Shown here: positions 1-5,164 of the stretch, one piece after another
Layout of the letters: each line of letters opens with the position of its first letter
How positions within the stretch are numbered: the stretch's first letter is position 1
Source: an uncultured Lachnospiraceae bacterium
GTDB taxonomy: Bacteria; Bacillota; Clostridia; Lachnospirales; Lachnospiraceae
Direction of reading: 5' to 3'
NCBI GenBank assembly: GCA_905193085.1
Contig: CAJJNI010000163.1
Span: 1-5,697, forward strand
DNA: 5,697 nt
Program-made: the position numbers and the translations under genes
The notes under the pieces: model-generated
The model's database searches: none
What the model saw: the letters and a program-made list of their open reading frames with translations, nothing else
What the model was told of the DNA's origin: nothing

Positions 1-698
1 AGAGCAAAGCCAATTCCCCCTGTTCCCATAGGAAAATTAGGGTCTACATAATTATCCCCTGCACCAAAATATGACGGGTCAACACCGGCATAAACTTTCT
101 TTCCTTCGCCCATATTTCTGCCTTTATTAAGGAAAATACGGCCTGCTTTTATTGCAAATTCTTTCCATTCTTTGTTTTCAAATATTTTTGCGGCATATAA
201 TATGAATAAAACTGTTCCGGCATTTCCTACAATTCCCGGGTATGAAGACCAGTAAAAACCTGTACCGTCTTCTGATGGAACCGCTTCTTTTATAGCCTGA
301 TTTACTATATTTGCAACAAGCTCTTTATAAAAATCATCTTTTGTCACATTGTAAAGCTGTGTCATTGCAAAACCTGCACCACTCCAGCCACTTGAAAATG
401 CATATTTGGAGAAATTTCTTTTTAATTCTCTGTCATTATGCCATCTGTAATTTATATATTTTGCTGCTTCTTTTGCTTCATCTAAATATGCACTATCTTT
501 AGTTACATCATAAAGTGACAGAAGAAAGCAGATTATTCCTGATGCACCTGCATACATACAAATCTCATCATAATATATCGGCCTTCCAAAAGCCGCATCT
601 TCCAAAGACCAGTATATACCTTCTTTCCCCTGCTTTTTTCTTGTGTTTATAAAGTTCATAACTTCTTTAGCTGTCTGTAAATACTTCTCTGCTTCCAT
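1..698 (-). CDS. LanC-like (lanthionine synthetase C family) protein, C-terminal part cut by window edge
   Basis: The frame is open from an ATG at 698 to the left edge, giving 232 residues with no stop. A GAGGAG ribosome site (705-710) lies 6 nt before the ATG. The protein shows repeated helical units, each led by a Gly-rich motif: YAGASGI (49-55), SSGWSGAGF (102-110), PGIVGNAG (154-161) and MGTGGIGFA (224-232). Each is followed by a hydrophobic helix and a second amphipathic helix such as YLDEAKEAAKYI. This is the alpha/alpha-toroid layout of LanC-like proteins. LanC enzymes add cysteine thiols to dehydroamino acids, and eukaryotic LANCL proteins add glutathione to them. The zinc ligands (Cys and Cys-His) normally sit in the C-terminal third, which is outside the window, so catalytic competence cannot be judged. 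Another alpha/alpha barrel, such as a GH88/GH105 hydrolase or an epimerase-like protein, is the main alternative. It is the last visible gene after the binding-protein gene, with 92 nt between them, and is probably co-transcribed. Confidence 0.68.
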   Translation of the reverse strand, partial: MEAEKYLQTAKEVMNFINTRKKQGKEGIYWSLEDAAFGRPIYYDEICMYAGASGIICFLLSLYDVTKDSAYLDEAKEAAKYINYRWHNDRELKRNFSKYAFSSGWSGAGFAMTQLYNVTKDDFYKELVANIVNQAIKEAVPSEDGTGFYWSSYPGIVGNAGTVLFILYAAKIFENKEWKEFAIKAGRIFLNKGRNMGEGKKVYAGVDPSYFGAGDNYVDPNFPMGTGGIGFA

Positions 699-717
699 AA
701 TATTCTCCTCGCATAAT

Positions 718-785
718 ATAACTAAAACTTCCCATAAACCGGATTATGAGAAGCTCATTAACTGTGTATGGAAAGTCTTAGTTAT
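718..785 (-). repeat. Long inverted repeat / RNA hairpin between binding-protein and LanC-like genes
   Basis: The arms 718-736 and 767-785 are 19 nt each and complementary except at two positions. Read as minus-strand RNA, both exceptions are G-U pairs, so the stem can pair fully. The 30-nt loop holds a second small hairpin, ATGAG (746-750) with CTCAT (754-758). The structure starts 5 nt after the stop of the binding-protein gene and ends 7 nt before the ribosome site of the LanC-like gene. No T-run follows it, so it is not a standard intrinsic terminator. It may protect the upstream mRNA from 3' decay or tune downstream translation. Confidence 0.7.
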
Positions 786-790
786 TTCTT

Positions 791-1876
791 TTATTCTGTA
801 GTTGTAAATTCACCTGTTGAAACATCATATGTTGTTGTCTCAGGAACGCCTTCTAATTCAGGGAATGCTTTCTTTGTAAATTCTGCTTCATCTAAATCTG
901 CATTTAAATCTCCTGTTGCCTGTAAATCTGAGAATGCATTTGAGAAAGTCTCTCTTGCTGCATCTACACCTGGGTTAAAGTCAAGTCCCTGTATAATTTT
1001 TGAATTAGTCTCTGCGTCACCTGATACATATCCACCATCAATCTGGATTTTAGCTGCTTCATCAGGATTTGCACTTGCGAATGCTGCACCTTTTTGTACT
1101 GCTCTTGCAAATGCTGCTGCACCTTCAGGATTGTTTTCTATCATATCCTGTGTAACTAAAGCCATGCAGCAATATTCATCTTTAAATTTTTCATCTTCGC
1201 CTGTATCTAATAATTTAACTACATCATATGTTGCTTCGATTTTAGTTCCCATTGGCTCATGAACACCAATTATATCCACTGCACCGTTTTCTAAAGCAAG
1301 TGGTAAATCTGACATTGAATATGCAACGAAATTAACATCTGCATTTGCACCATTTACTGTGAAACCTAAATCAGCCAATTTTCTCTTAAGCTCTAATGTA
1401 CTTGAATCTACAAGTGTAGGAACACCAATTGTCTTTCCTTTAAAGTCTTCAAGACTGTTGATTCCTGCACCGCTCTTTGCATAAAATTTAGTACAGCCTT
1501 TATGTACACCTGTTACAAATGATACTGCAAGACCGTTTGAAATAGGTGTTATAAAATTACATGCAAGACCAAAGGCCGCATCAATTTTTCCTGTTGTAAT
1601 TAAATCTACTGTCTCAGAAGAAGCTGCAACTGTAATTTCACAATCCTGTCCAATTGCCTCTAACTCTTCTTTGAAATATCCTTTTTCTGCTGCAACCTGC
1701 ATTGCAACACCACAGACAGTATCTTTACTTACCTGAATACGGACAACTTTCTTTCCGTCAGAATTTGTAGCTCCTCCCGCTGTGTTGTTTCCTGAATTAC
1801 TGCTGCCACAACCGGCTAAGCTTGTCATTGCCAGTGTTGCTGATACTAATAAAGCTAAAATTTTTCTTTTCTTCAT
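791..1876 (-). CDS. NMT1/SsuA-like ABC transporter substrate-binding lipoprotein
   Basis: This 361-residue lipoprotein captures the substrate outside the membrane and passes it to the permease encoded upstream. Residues 1-22 form a lipoprotein signal: a Lys/Arg-rich start (MKKRK), a hydrophobic core, then the lipobox LAGC with the lipidated Cys at 23. A Gly/Ser/Asn-rich linker (about 24-42) leads into the periplasmic-binding-protein fold. Family-type segments include AAEKGYFKEE (62-71), LITTGKIDAAFG (92-103), EDFKGKTIGVP (143-153) and a late NPDEAAK (270-276). These fit the NitT/TauT/SsuA (NMT1-like) family. The mature chain has six further cysteines (55, 79, 106, 128, 236, 237), including HKGC and DEYCC motifs. 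I recall such motifs in a clade of these proteins from anaerobes. The start is supported by GGAAGG (1885-1890), 8 nt upstream. The family covers taurine, sulfonates, nitrate and pyrimidine precursors. The cysteine synthase neighbour favours a sulfur compound, but that is inference. Confidence 0.9.
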   Translation of the reverse strand: MKKRKILALLVSATLAMTSLAGCGSSNSGNNTAGGATNSDGKKVVRIQVSKDTVCGVAMQVAAEKGYFKEELEAIGQDCEITVAASSETVDLITTGKIDAAFGLACNFITPISNGLAVSFVTGVHKGCTKFYAKSGAGINSLEDFKGKTIGVPTLVDSSTLELKRKLADLGFTVNGANADVNFVAYSMSDLPLALENGAVDIIGVHEPMGTKIEATYDVVKLLDTGEDEKFKDEYCCMALVTQDMIENNPEGAAAFARAVQKGAAFASANPDEAAKIQIDGGYVSGDAETNSKIIQGLDFNPGVDAARETFSNAFSDLQATGDLNADLDEAEFTKKAFPELEGVPETTTYDVSTGEFTTTE

Positions 1877-1951
1877 CTCTTTTACCTTCCTTTTTTTACT
1901 TTACTTATATAAATAATATTGCGCTTCTCTCTACTTTCGCACTGCCTAAAA

Positions 1952-2012
1952 CACGCACTGCCTACGGATTGCTCCCTTGCTACCGCAAGTTGCGCAATCC
2001 TCAAAACATTCA
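1952..2012. repeat. 61-bp hairpin repeat, copy 1
   Basis: This matches copy 2 at 2023-2083 in 60 of 61 positions, at a 71-bp offset and with a 10-bp spacer. It holds a two-tier palindrome: outer arms GGATTGC (1966-1972) and GCAATCC (1994-2000), and inner arms CTTGC (1976-1980) and GCAAG (1985-1989) closing a 4-nt loop. The only base that differs between the copies, 1982, lies in that loop, so both copies can form the same stem. A further 11-bp fragment of its left end (CGCACTGCCTA) lies at 1938-1948. Its placement between genes suggests a small dispersed palindromic element (REP/MITE-like), not a coding sequence. Confidence 0.85.
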
Positions 2013-2022
2013 CTGCTCTACT

Positions 2023-2083
2023 CACGCACTGCCTACGGATTGCTCCCTTGCTGCCGCAAGTTGCGCAATCCTCAAAACATTCA
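2023..2083. repeat. 61-bp hairpin repeat, copy 2
   Basis: This is the second direct copy, with outer arms at 2037-2043 and 2065-2071 and an inner stem of CTTGC/GCAAG. Its loop reads TGCC where copy 1 has TACC. Identity with copy 1 stops abruptly at 2022/2023 and 2083/2084, which defines the unit. The minus-strand translation through the two copies is open, but the two copies fall in different frames (71-bp offset), which argues against a conserved protein. Confidence 0.85.
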
Positions 2084-2092
2084 GAATCCGCT

Positions 2093-2109
2093 AATTTGCT
2101 TCGCAAATT
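2093..2109. repeat. Perfect short hairpin in the repeat cluster
   Basis: AATTTGC (2093-2099) and GCAAATT (2103-2109) are perfect inverted arms around a 3-nt TTC loop. The hairpin sits 9 bp from the end of the second 61-bp copy and before the larger palindrome at 2131. It is probably another module of the same composite intergenic element. No T-run flanks it on either strand. Confidence 0.65.
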
Positions 2110-2130
2110 GCTTCTTCTTCATGTTTTGGC

Positions 2131-2189
2131 GGGTTCTAAGGTCCAGCAATTTTTCATGCAAGCATGAAAATTGTTGGACTTTCGAACCC
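2131..2189. repeat. Long imperfect palindrome just after the ABC ATPase gene
   Basis: Outer arms GGGTTC (2131-2136) and GAACCC (2184-2189) flank a longer inner stem. In the inner stem GTCCAGCAATTTTTCATGC pairs with GCATGAAAATTGTTGGAC across a 2-nt AA loop, with one extra T and one wobble pair. The hairpin begins 8 nt after the ATPase stop codon. No T-run follows on either strand, so a classical intrinsic terminator is not supported. It could stabilise the 3' end of the upstream message, pause RNA polymerase, or be an end module of a mobile repeat. Confidence 0.8.
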
Positions 2190-2197
2190 TGGCAGTG

Positions 2198-2977
2198 CTA
2201 CAAGTAGTAGTCTGGGGCAGGTATGTTGCCTGCAAAGTTTAAGATTTCAAGTATTTCTCTTCTATAGTTCATGAATATATCCTGACCTCTGTTTCTCGGT
2301 CTTGATATTTCGATATCTATTACTTTTTCTACTTTTGCCGGTCTTGCTGACATTACTACGACCTGGTCTGACATGTATATTGCTTCGTCTACATCATGTG
2401 TTACCATTATCATTGTCATGTTGTGTTTTTCCCACAAATCAAGTATCATATCCTGCATGTTCATTCTTGTGAATGCATCTAACGCACCAAGCGGCTCATC
2501 TAAAAGTAATACTTTCGGGTGTCCGACAAGTGCTCTTGCAAGTGCTGCTCTCTGGCACATTCCACCTGATACCTGATGTGGGTATGAATGTTCAAAACCT
2601 TTTAAACCGACTGTTTCTATGAAACTGTCTACTTCTTCTTTCTGCTGTTTGTATACGCCTCTTGCTTTCAGACCGAATGCAATATTATTTTTTATATTTA
2701 ACCATGGAAACAGGTTTGCCTGCTGAAACGCATATCCTCTGTCTACACCCGGTTTTACAACTTTTTCACCATCAAGATACACAGCTCCTGAATCTGCAAC
2801 ATTAAGTCCTGCTATTGCACGCAGAAGAGTTGTCTTTCCACAGCCGGAAGGTCCAATCAGTGATATAAAACTTCCTGGTTTTACGGTAAGATTCACATCA
2901 TTTAATGCTACAATTTTAGAACCATCAGGATTGACAAATTCTTTATGTACATTTTCAATCTTAATTTCACCTACCAT
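2198..2977 (-). CDS. ABC importer ATPase, SsuB/TauB/NrtD type
   Basis: This 259-residue cytoplasmic ATPase powers import through the adjacent permease. All nucleotide-binding motifs are present: Walker A GPSGCGKT (42-49), Q-loop QQ (85-86) in FQQANLFPW, signature VSGGM (136-140), Walker B VLLLDE (156-161) followed by the D-loop, and switch His194 in VTHDVDEA. The signature departs from the usual LSGGMRQR, reading VSGGMCQR with a Cys after Met. Length and the LFPW segment fit the nitrate/sulfonate/taurine class. The start at 2977 is chosen because AAAGGAG (2985-2991) lies 7 nt upstream. An in-frame ATG at 2998 would put that ribosome site inside the coding region. The gene overlaps the end of the permease gene by 7 nt, which suggests translational coupling. 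The exact substrate cannot be read from an ATPase. Confidence 0.93.
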   Translation of the reverse strand: MVGEIKIENVHKEFVNPDGSKIVALNDVNLTVKPGSFISLIGPSGCGKTTLLRAIAGLNVADSGAVYLDGEKVVKPGVDRGYAFQQANLFPWLNIKNNIAFGLKARGVYKQQKEEVDSFIETVGLKGFEHSYPHQVSGGMCQRAALARALVGHPKVLLLDEPLGALDAFTRMNMQDMILDLWEKHNMTMIMVTHDVDEAIYMSDQVVVMSARPAKVEKVIDIEISRPRNRGQDIFMNYRREILEILNFAGNIPAPDYYL

Positions 2978-3924
2978 TTGATAACTCCTTTCTGCCATAC
3001 TAAAACTACATCTTTAAGTTTGAATACTAATGTTATAACTATGGTACATATAACAGCCATAAGTATTAAGCCTGCATATACATTTGAATATAACATCATG
3101 CTTTTCTGCCAGTTAAGATACCAGCCCAGTCCTGCATTTGCTCCGAGAAGCTCTGCTGTTACCAATGTTACAAATGAACTGCATGTAGCATAAAAAATTC
3201 CTAAAAAGATACTTGGCATTGCTGCCGGAACAGCAACTTTGAAAATTGTTTTTGCTTTTGCAACACCTAATGTTTCTGCAACTTCAAAATATGAATTATT
3301 AACATTCTGAATACCGCTGCTTGTCATAAGTGTTACAGGGAACCATACTGCAAGGGCAACCATAAATACAGCTGCATCATATGATGTTGCAAGCAGTGAT
3401 AATACAAGCGGTGACCATGATGTAGGAGGAATAGGTCCGATAAATTTCATCAGTGGTGAAATCCAGTAGCTTACCCTTTTGCTGAATCCGATAAGAACAC
3501 CTGTTATAAAACCGAGTCCTGCACCTATTATAAATCCGTTCAATAAAAGCTTTCCTGATGCAGCTACGCATTCAATCATCAGCTTGTAATCTGTAATGAA
3601 TACTCCGAATACCCTGTCAAGGCAAGGGAAATACAGAATCGGAAGTAACGCATATTTTGATGTTATAATATTTATAACAGCTATAAGCACTACCGCTCCT
3701 CCATAAAACGGAGCTTTATATGTTACTGCATTATCTAACTTTTTTATTATGAAAGACAGTATAAAAAATACTGCATAAACTCCTGTAAGTATAAACAGGA
3801 AATATAAGTAATACGGTTTATCTGCTGCCGGTTGCACTGATGAATCAGGTATTATGTAATCTGATAATATTGCTATTAGCAGTGCAATAAACGGTATAAT
3901 TTTTTTTATTATATTTTTTACCAT
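2971..3924 (-). CDS. ABC importer permease, SsuC/TauC-like with extra N-terminal membrane segments
   Basis: This 317-residue membrane protein forms the translocation pore with the ATPase encoded next. The second half carries the BPD_transp_1 domain with the cytoplasmic EAA loop at about 212-235 (FEVAETLG...VAVPAAMPS), which contacts the ATPase. A later GANAGLGWYL (261-270) is also typical of SsuC-like permeases. Ahead of this domain lie about three additional hydrophobic segments (about 8-24, 38-60 and 72-88). The protein is therefore clearly longer than the usual 250-residue SsuC/TauC. The start at 3924 is preferred over an upstream in-frame ATG at 3978 because AAGGAG lies 7 nt before it and the longer form would run 50 nt into the cysteine synthase gene. 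The gene starts 4 nt after that gene's stop, so the two belong to one operon. Confidence 0.9.
   Translation of the reverse strand: MVKNIIKKIIPFIALLIAILSDYIIPDSSVQPAADKPYYLYFLFILTGVYAVFFILSFIIKKLDNAVTYKAPFYGGAVVLIAVINIITSKYALLPILYFPCLDRVFGVFITDYKLMIECVAASGKLLLNGFIIGAGLGFITGVLIGFSKRVSYWISPLMKFIGPIPPTSWSPLVLSLLATSYDAAVFMVALAVWFPVTLMTSSGIQNVNNSYFEVAETLGVAKAKTIFKVAVPAAMPSIFLGIFYATCSSFVTLVTAELLGANAGLGWYLNWQKSMMLYSNVYAGLILMAVICTIVITLVFKLKDVVLVWQKGVIKW
2985..2991 (-). promoter_or_regulatory. Ribosome binding site that fixes the ATPase start
   Basis: AAAGGAG lies 7 nt before the ATG at 2975-2977 and inside the last codons of the permease gene. It makes the ATG at 2977 a better start than the in-frame ATG at 2998. 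Confidence 0.85.
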
Positions 3925-3928
3925 GCTA

Positions 3929-4915
3929 TCACTCCTTGTACATATTAGTTGACAAATACTTAAATGCATTATCAGCAAGAATTATTACAATATTCTTTCC
4001 TTCTGCTTCCGGTCTTTTTGCTACAATTGTAGCAGCAGTAATTGCAGCTCCTGCTGACTGTCCTAAAAATATTCCATCTGATTTAACAAGCTTTCTTCCT
4101 GTCTCATATGCATCTTCTGCGAGAATATCTATACATTCGTCATAAGGAAGATTATCTTCGTCAAAAAATGTAGGTATACTCTGTGATGGCACTCCGTCAA
4201 AAGCAAGCACTCCGTCAATTGTATTTGGATTAGGATTCTGTGGAGTTCTTCTTGAGGCCTTTGCAGGCTGTGCACCGATAATTTTTACATCAGGATTTTT
4301 CTCTTTCATAAACTTTGATAATCCGGCAAGGGTTCCGCCTGTTCCTACAAGCTGTACAACATAGTCAACTTTTCCTTCTGTATCTTCCCAGATTTCAGGT
4401 CCTGTTGTGTTATAATGTGCGAGAGGATTGTTATCATTTCCTCCCTGATTTATGTAAAAATAACCATGTTCTTTAGCATATTCATTCATAATCTTAGTTA
4501 AGACTTTCATTGATAATCCGCCATTATCAAGCATTTCACGAAATCCCGGAACATCATCTGCCTGAAGAAGAGTTACTCCATATGCTTTAAGAATTGCAGT
4601 TCTTTCTGCTGACACTCCAGGCTGGATAACCACTGCATATTTATAACCCATTGCGTTTGCAAATGCTGCTGTAGCAATACCGGTATTTCCACTTGTAAAA
4701 TCTAAAATAGCACCGCCTGGTTTTAACTCGCCGCTCTTTTCCGCTTCAATAATCATATTGAGTGCAACTCTGTCTTTAACACTTCCAGTCGGATTAAAAT
4801 ACTCAAGCTTTCCAAGTAAGTGAGCTTTAAGTCCGAGTTCTTTTTCATAATTTTTTAATTCTACCAATGGTGTATGACCAACAAGTTCTGTTATTGAATC
4901 GTATATCTTTGACAT
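3929..4915 (-). CDS. cysK: Cysteine synthase-like PLP enzyme (O-acetylserine sulfhydrylase family)
   Basis: This 328-residue cytosolic enzyme belongs to fold-type II PLP proteins, which replace the acetyl group of O-acetylserine with sulfide to make cysteine. The PLP lysine is K47 in NPTGSVKDR (41-49). The substrate loop TSGNTG is at 74-79. The phosphate-binding loop GTGGT is at 191-195. TTGPEIW (170-176) matches family sequence. Q157 in INQGGND replaces the usual QQF/QYxN segment but keeps the Gln and Asn. Near the C-terminus it reads GQSAGAA and LADNAFKYLST where typical CysK has GxSSGAA and LPDSGERYLST. It may therefore prefer another nucleophile or acceptor (for example an S-sulfocysteine or beta-cyanoalanine type reaction). 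It is the first gene after the promoter. The GAGGCGG ribosome site (4924-4930) lies 8 nt upstream. The importer genes follow directly, so it probably uses sulfur from the imported compound. Confidence 0.92.
   Translation of the reverse strand: MSKIYDSITELVGHTPLVELKNYEKELGLKAHLLGKLEYFNPTGSVKDRVALNMIIEAEKSGELKPGGAILDFTSGNTGIATAAFANAMGYKYAVVIQPGVSAERTAILKAYGVTLLQADDVPGFREMLDNGGLSMKVLTKIMNEYAKEHGYFYINQGGNDNNPLAHYNTTGPEIWEDTEGKVDYVVQLVGTGGTLAGLSKFMKEKNPDVKIIGAQPAKASRRTPQNPNPNTIDGVLAFDGVPSQSIPTFFDEDNLPYDECIDILAEDAYETGRKLVKSDGIFLGQSAGAAITAATIVAKRPEAEGKNIVIILADNAFKYLSTNMYKE
3932..3937 (-). promoter_or_regulatory. Ribosome binding site that fixes the permease start
   Basis: AAGGAG lies 7 nt before the ATG at 3922-3924. 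It is made from the Lys and Glu codons at the very end of the cysteine synthase gene, so the site overlaps coding sequence and ties translation of the two genes together. Confidence 0.85.
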
Positions 4916-4935
4916 ATTATCTACCGCCTCTTCTT

Positions 4936-4966
4936 TTCCTATTATTCCTACTAATTATATAGGAAT
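4936..4966 (-). promoter_or_regulatory. Candidate Rrf2/CymR-type operator (cysteine-responsive)
   Basis: ATTCCTA (4944-4950) and TAGGAAT (4960-4966) are perfect 7-bp inverted arms around a 9-bp AT-rich spacer. A third half-site, TTCCTA, lies at 4936-4941. The dyad falls about 12-35 nt after the predicted transcription start, where a bound repressor would block elongation. From memory, CymR sites in Bacillus and Staphylococcus are AT-rich dyads ending in GGAATT, and the plus strand reads TAGGAATT at 4960-4967. Assigning CymR itself is inference, since no regulator gene is in the window. Confidence 0.55.
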
Positions 4967-4984
4967 TGTTAACTTATGAAACAG

Positions 4985-5013
4985 ATTATACATTCAATAC
5001 CATTAAATGTCAA
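4985..5013 (-). promoter_or_regulatory. Consensus sigma-A promoter of the operon
   Basis: On the minus strand TTGACA (5008-5013) and TATAAT (4985-4990) are separated by exactly 17 nt, a perfect match to the housekeeping consensus. An A-rich run immediately upstream (about 5014-5032) could act as an UP element. The expected start is near 4978, giving a leader of about 63 nt, too short for a T-box. A promoter this strong usually needs repression, which fits the dyad just downstream. Confidence 0.88.
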
Positions 5014-5096
5014 TTGTTTTTTTCTAATTTCTTATAGTTTCTTTCTTTCACAGCTTATATCTTTTATCTATATCTAATCAAACATCATATAGAGTT

Positions 5097-5147
5097 AAAC
5101 AAAAAACACTGCCCGCATCTGATATATTCTACCAGGCACAGACAGTG
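5097..5147 (-). terminator. Rho-independent terminator of the right-hand gene
   Basis: Minus-strand CACTGTCTGTG pairs with the descending arm ending GGGCAGTG, using a few G-U pairs. After one C-A mismatch the stem continues as CTGGTA with TATCAG around a GAATA loop. T6-G-T3 follows directly (5097-5106). The hairpin starts 17 nt after the stop codon of the gene at 5165 and separates that gene from the cysteine synthase operon. Confidence 0.92.
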
Positions 5148-5164
5148 CTCATAAACTTAACTAT

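Larger units (their letters stand above)
1877..2197. other. 321-bp gene-free stretch filled with composite repeats
   Basis: This gap separates the ATPase gene from the binding-protein gene. It contains, from right to left, the 58-nt palindrome, the AATTTGC hairpin, two 61-bp hairpin repeats and an 11-bp fragment of the same repeat. GCACTGCC occurs at 1939-1946, 1955-1962 and 2026-2033, and its inverse GGCAGTGC at 2191-2198 touches the ATPase stop codon, so the cluster has matching inverted ends. The last 60 bp before the binding-protein start are AT-rich, with TATATA-like sequence near 1908-1914 but no convincing -35 partner. I see no credible gene here; open frames through the repeats lack ribosome sites. 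Confidence 0.75.

Noticed and set aside
768..1262. 164-residue plus-strand open frame
   Set aside because: It is the antisense shadow of the binding-protein gene, which has a signal peptide, lipobox and family motifs on the minus strand.
1897..1925. Possible separate promoter for the binding-protein gene (TATATA/TATTAT near the start)
   Set aside because: AT-rich -10-like sequence is present, but no recognisable -35 lies at the right distance. A weak promoter cannot be excluded.
1952..2083. CRISPR array
   Set aside because: Only two 61-bp units with a 10-bp spacer and internal palindromes; repeat and spacer sizes do not fit.
1882..2106. Open frame on the minus strand through the repeat cluster (74 residues, TTG start)
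   Set aside because: It lies entirely in duplicated hairpin DNA, has no convincing ribosome site, and the two repeat copies are read in different frames, so no protein is being conserved.
2131..2189. GGGTTCGAA on the minus strand looked like a tRNA T-arm
   Set aside because: The rest of the segment is a single long hairpin; no acceptor, D or anticodon arms can be drawn.
1822..2207. Plus-strand open frames across the repeat-filled gap
   Set aside because: They run through repeats and into neighbouring genes on the opposite strand, lack ribosome sites, and have low-complexity translations.
3925..3978. Longer permease start at 3978
   Set aside because: It would overlap the cysteine synthase gene by 50 nt, has no ribosome site, and adds residues that are just that gene read out of frame. 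The ATG at 3924 has AAGGAG at 7 nt.
4916..4978. Possible T-box or riboswitch ahead of the cysteine synthase gene
   Set aside because: The leader predicted from the consensus promoter is only about 63 nt and shows a protein-operator-like dyad rather than a terminator/antiterminator or aptamer.
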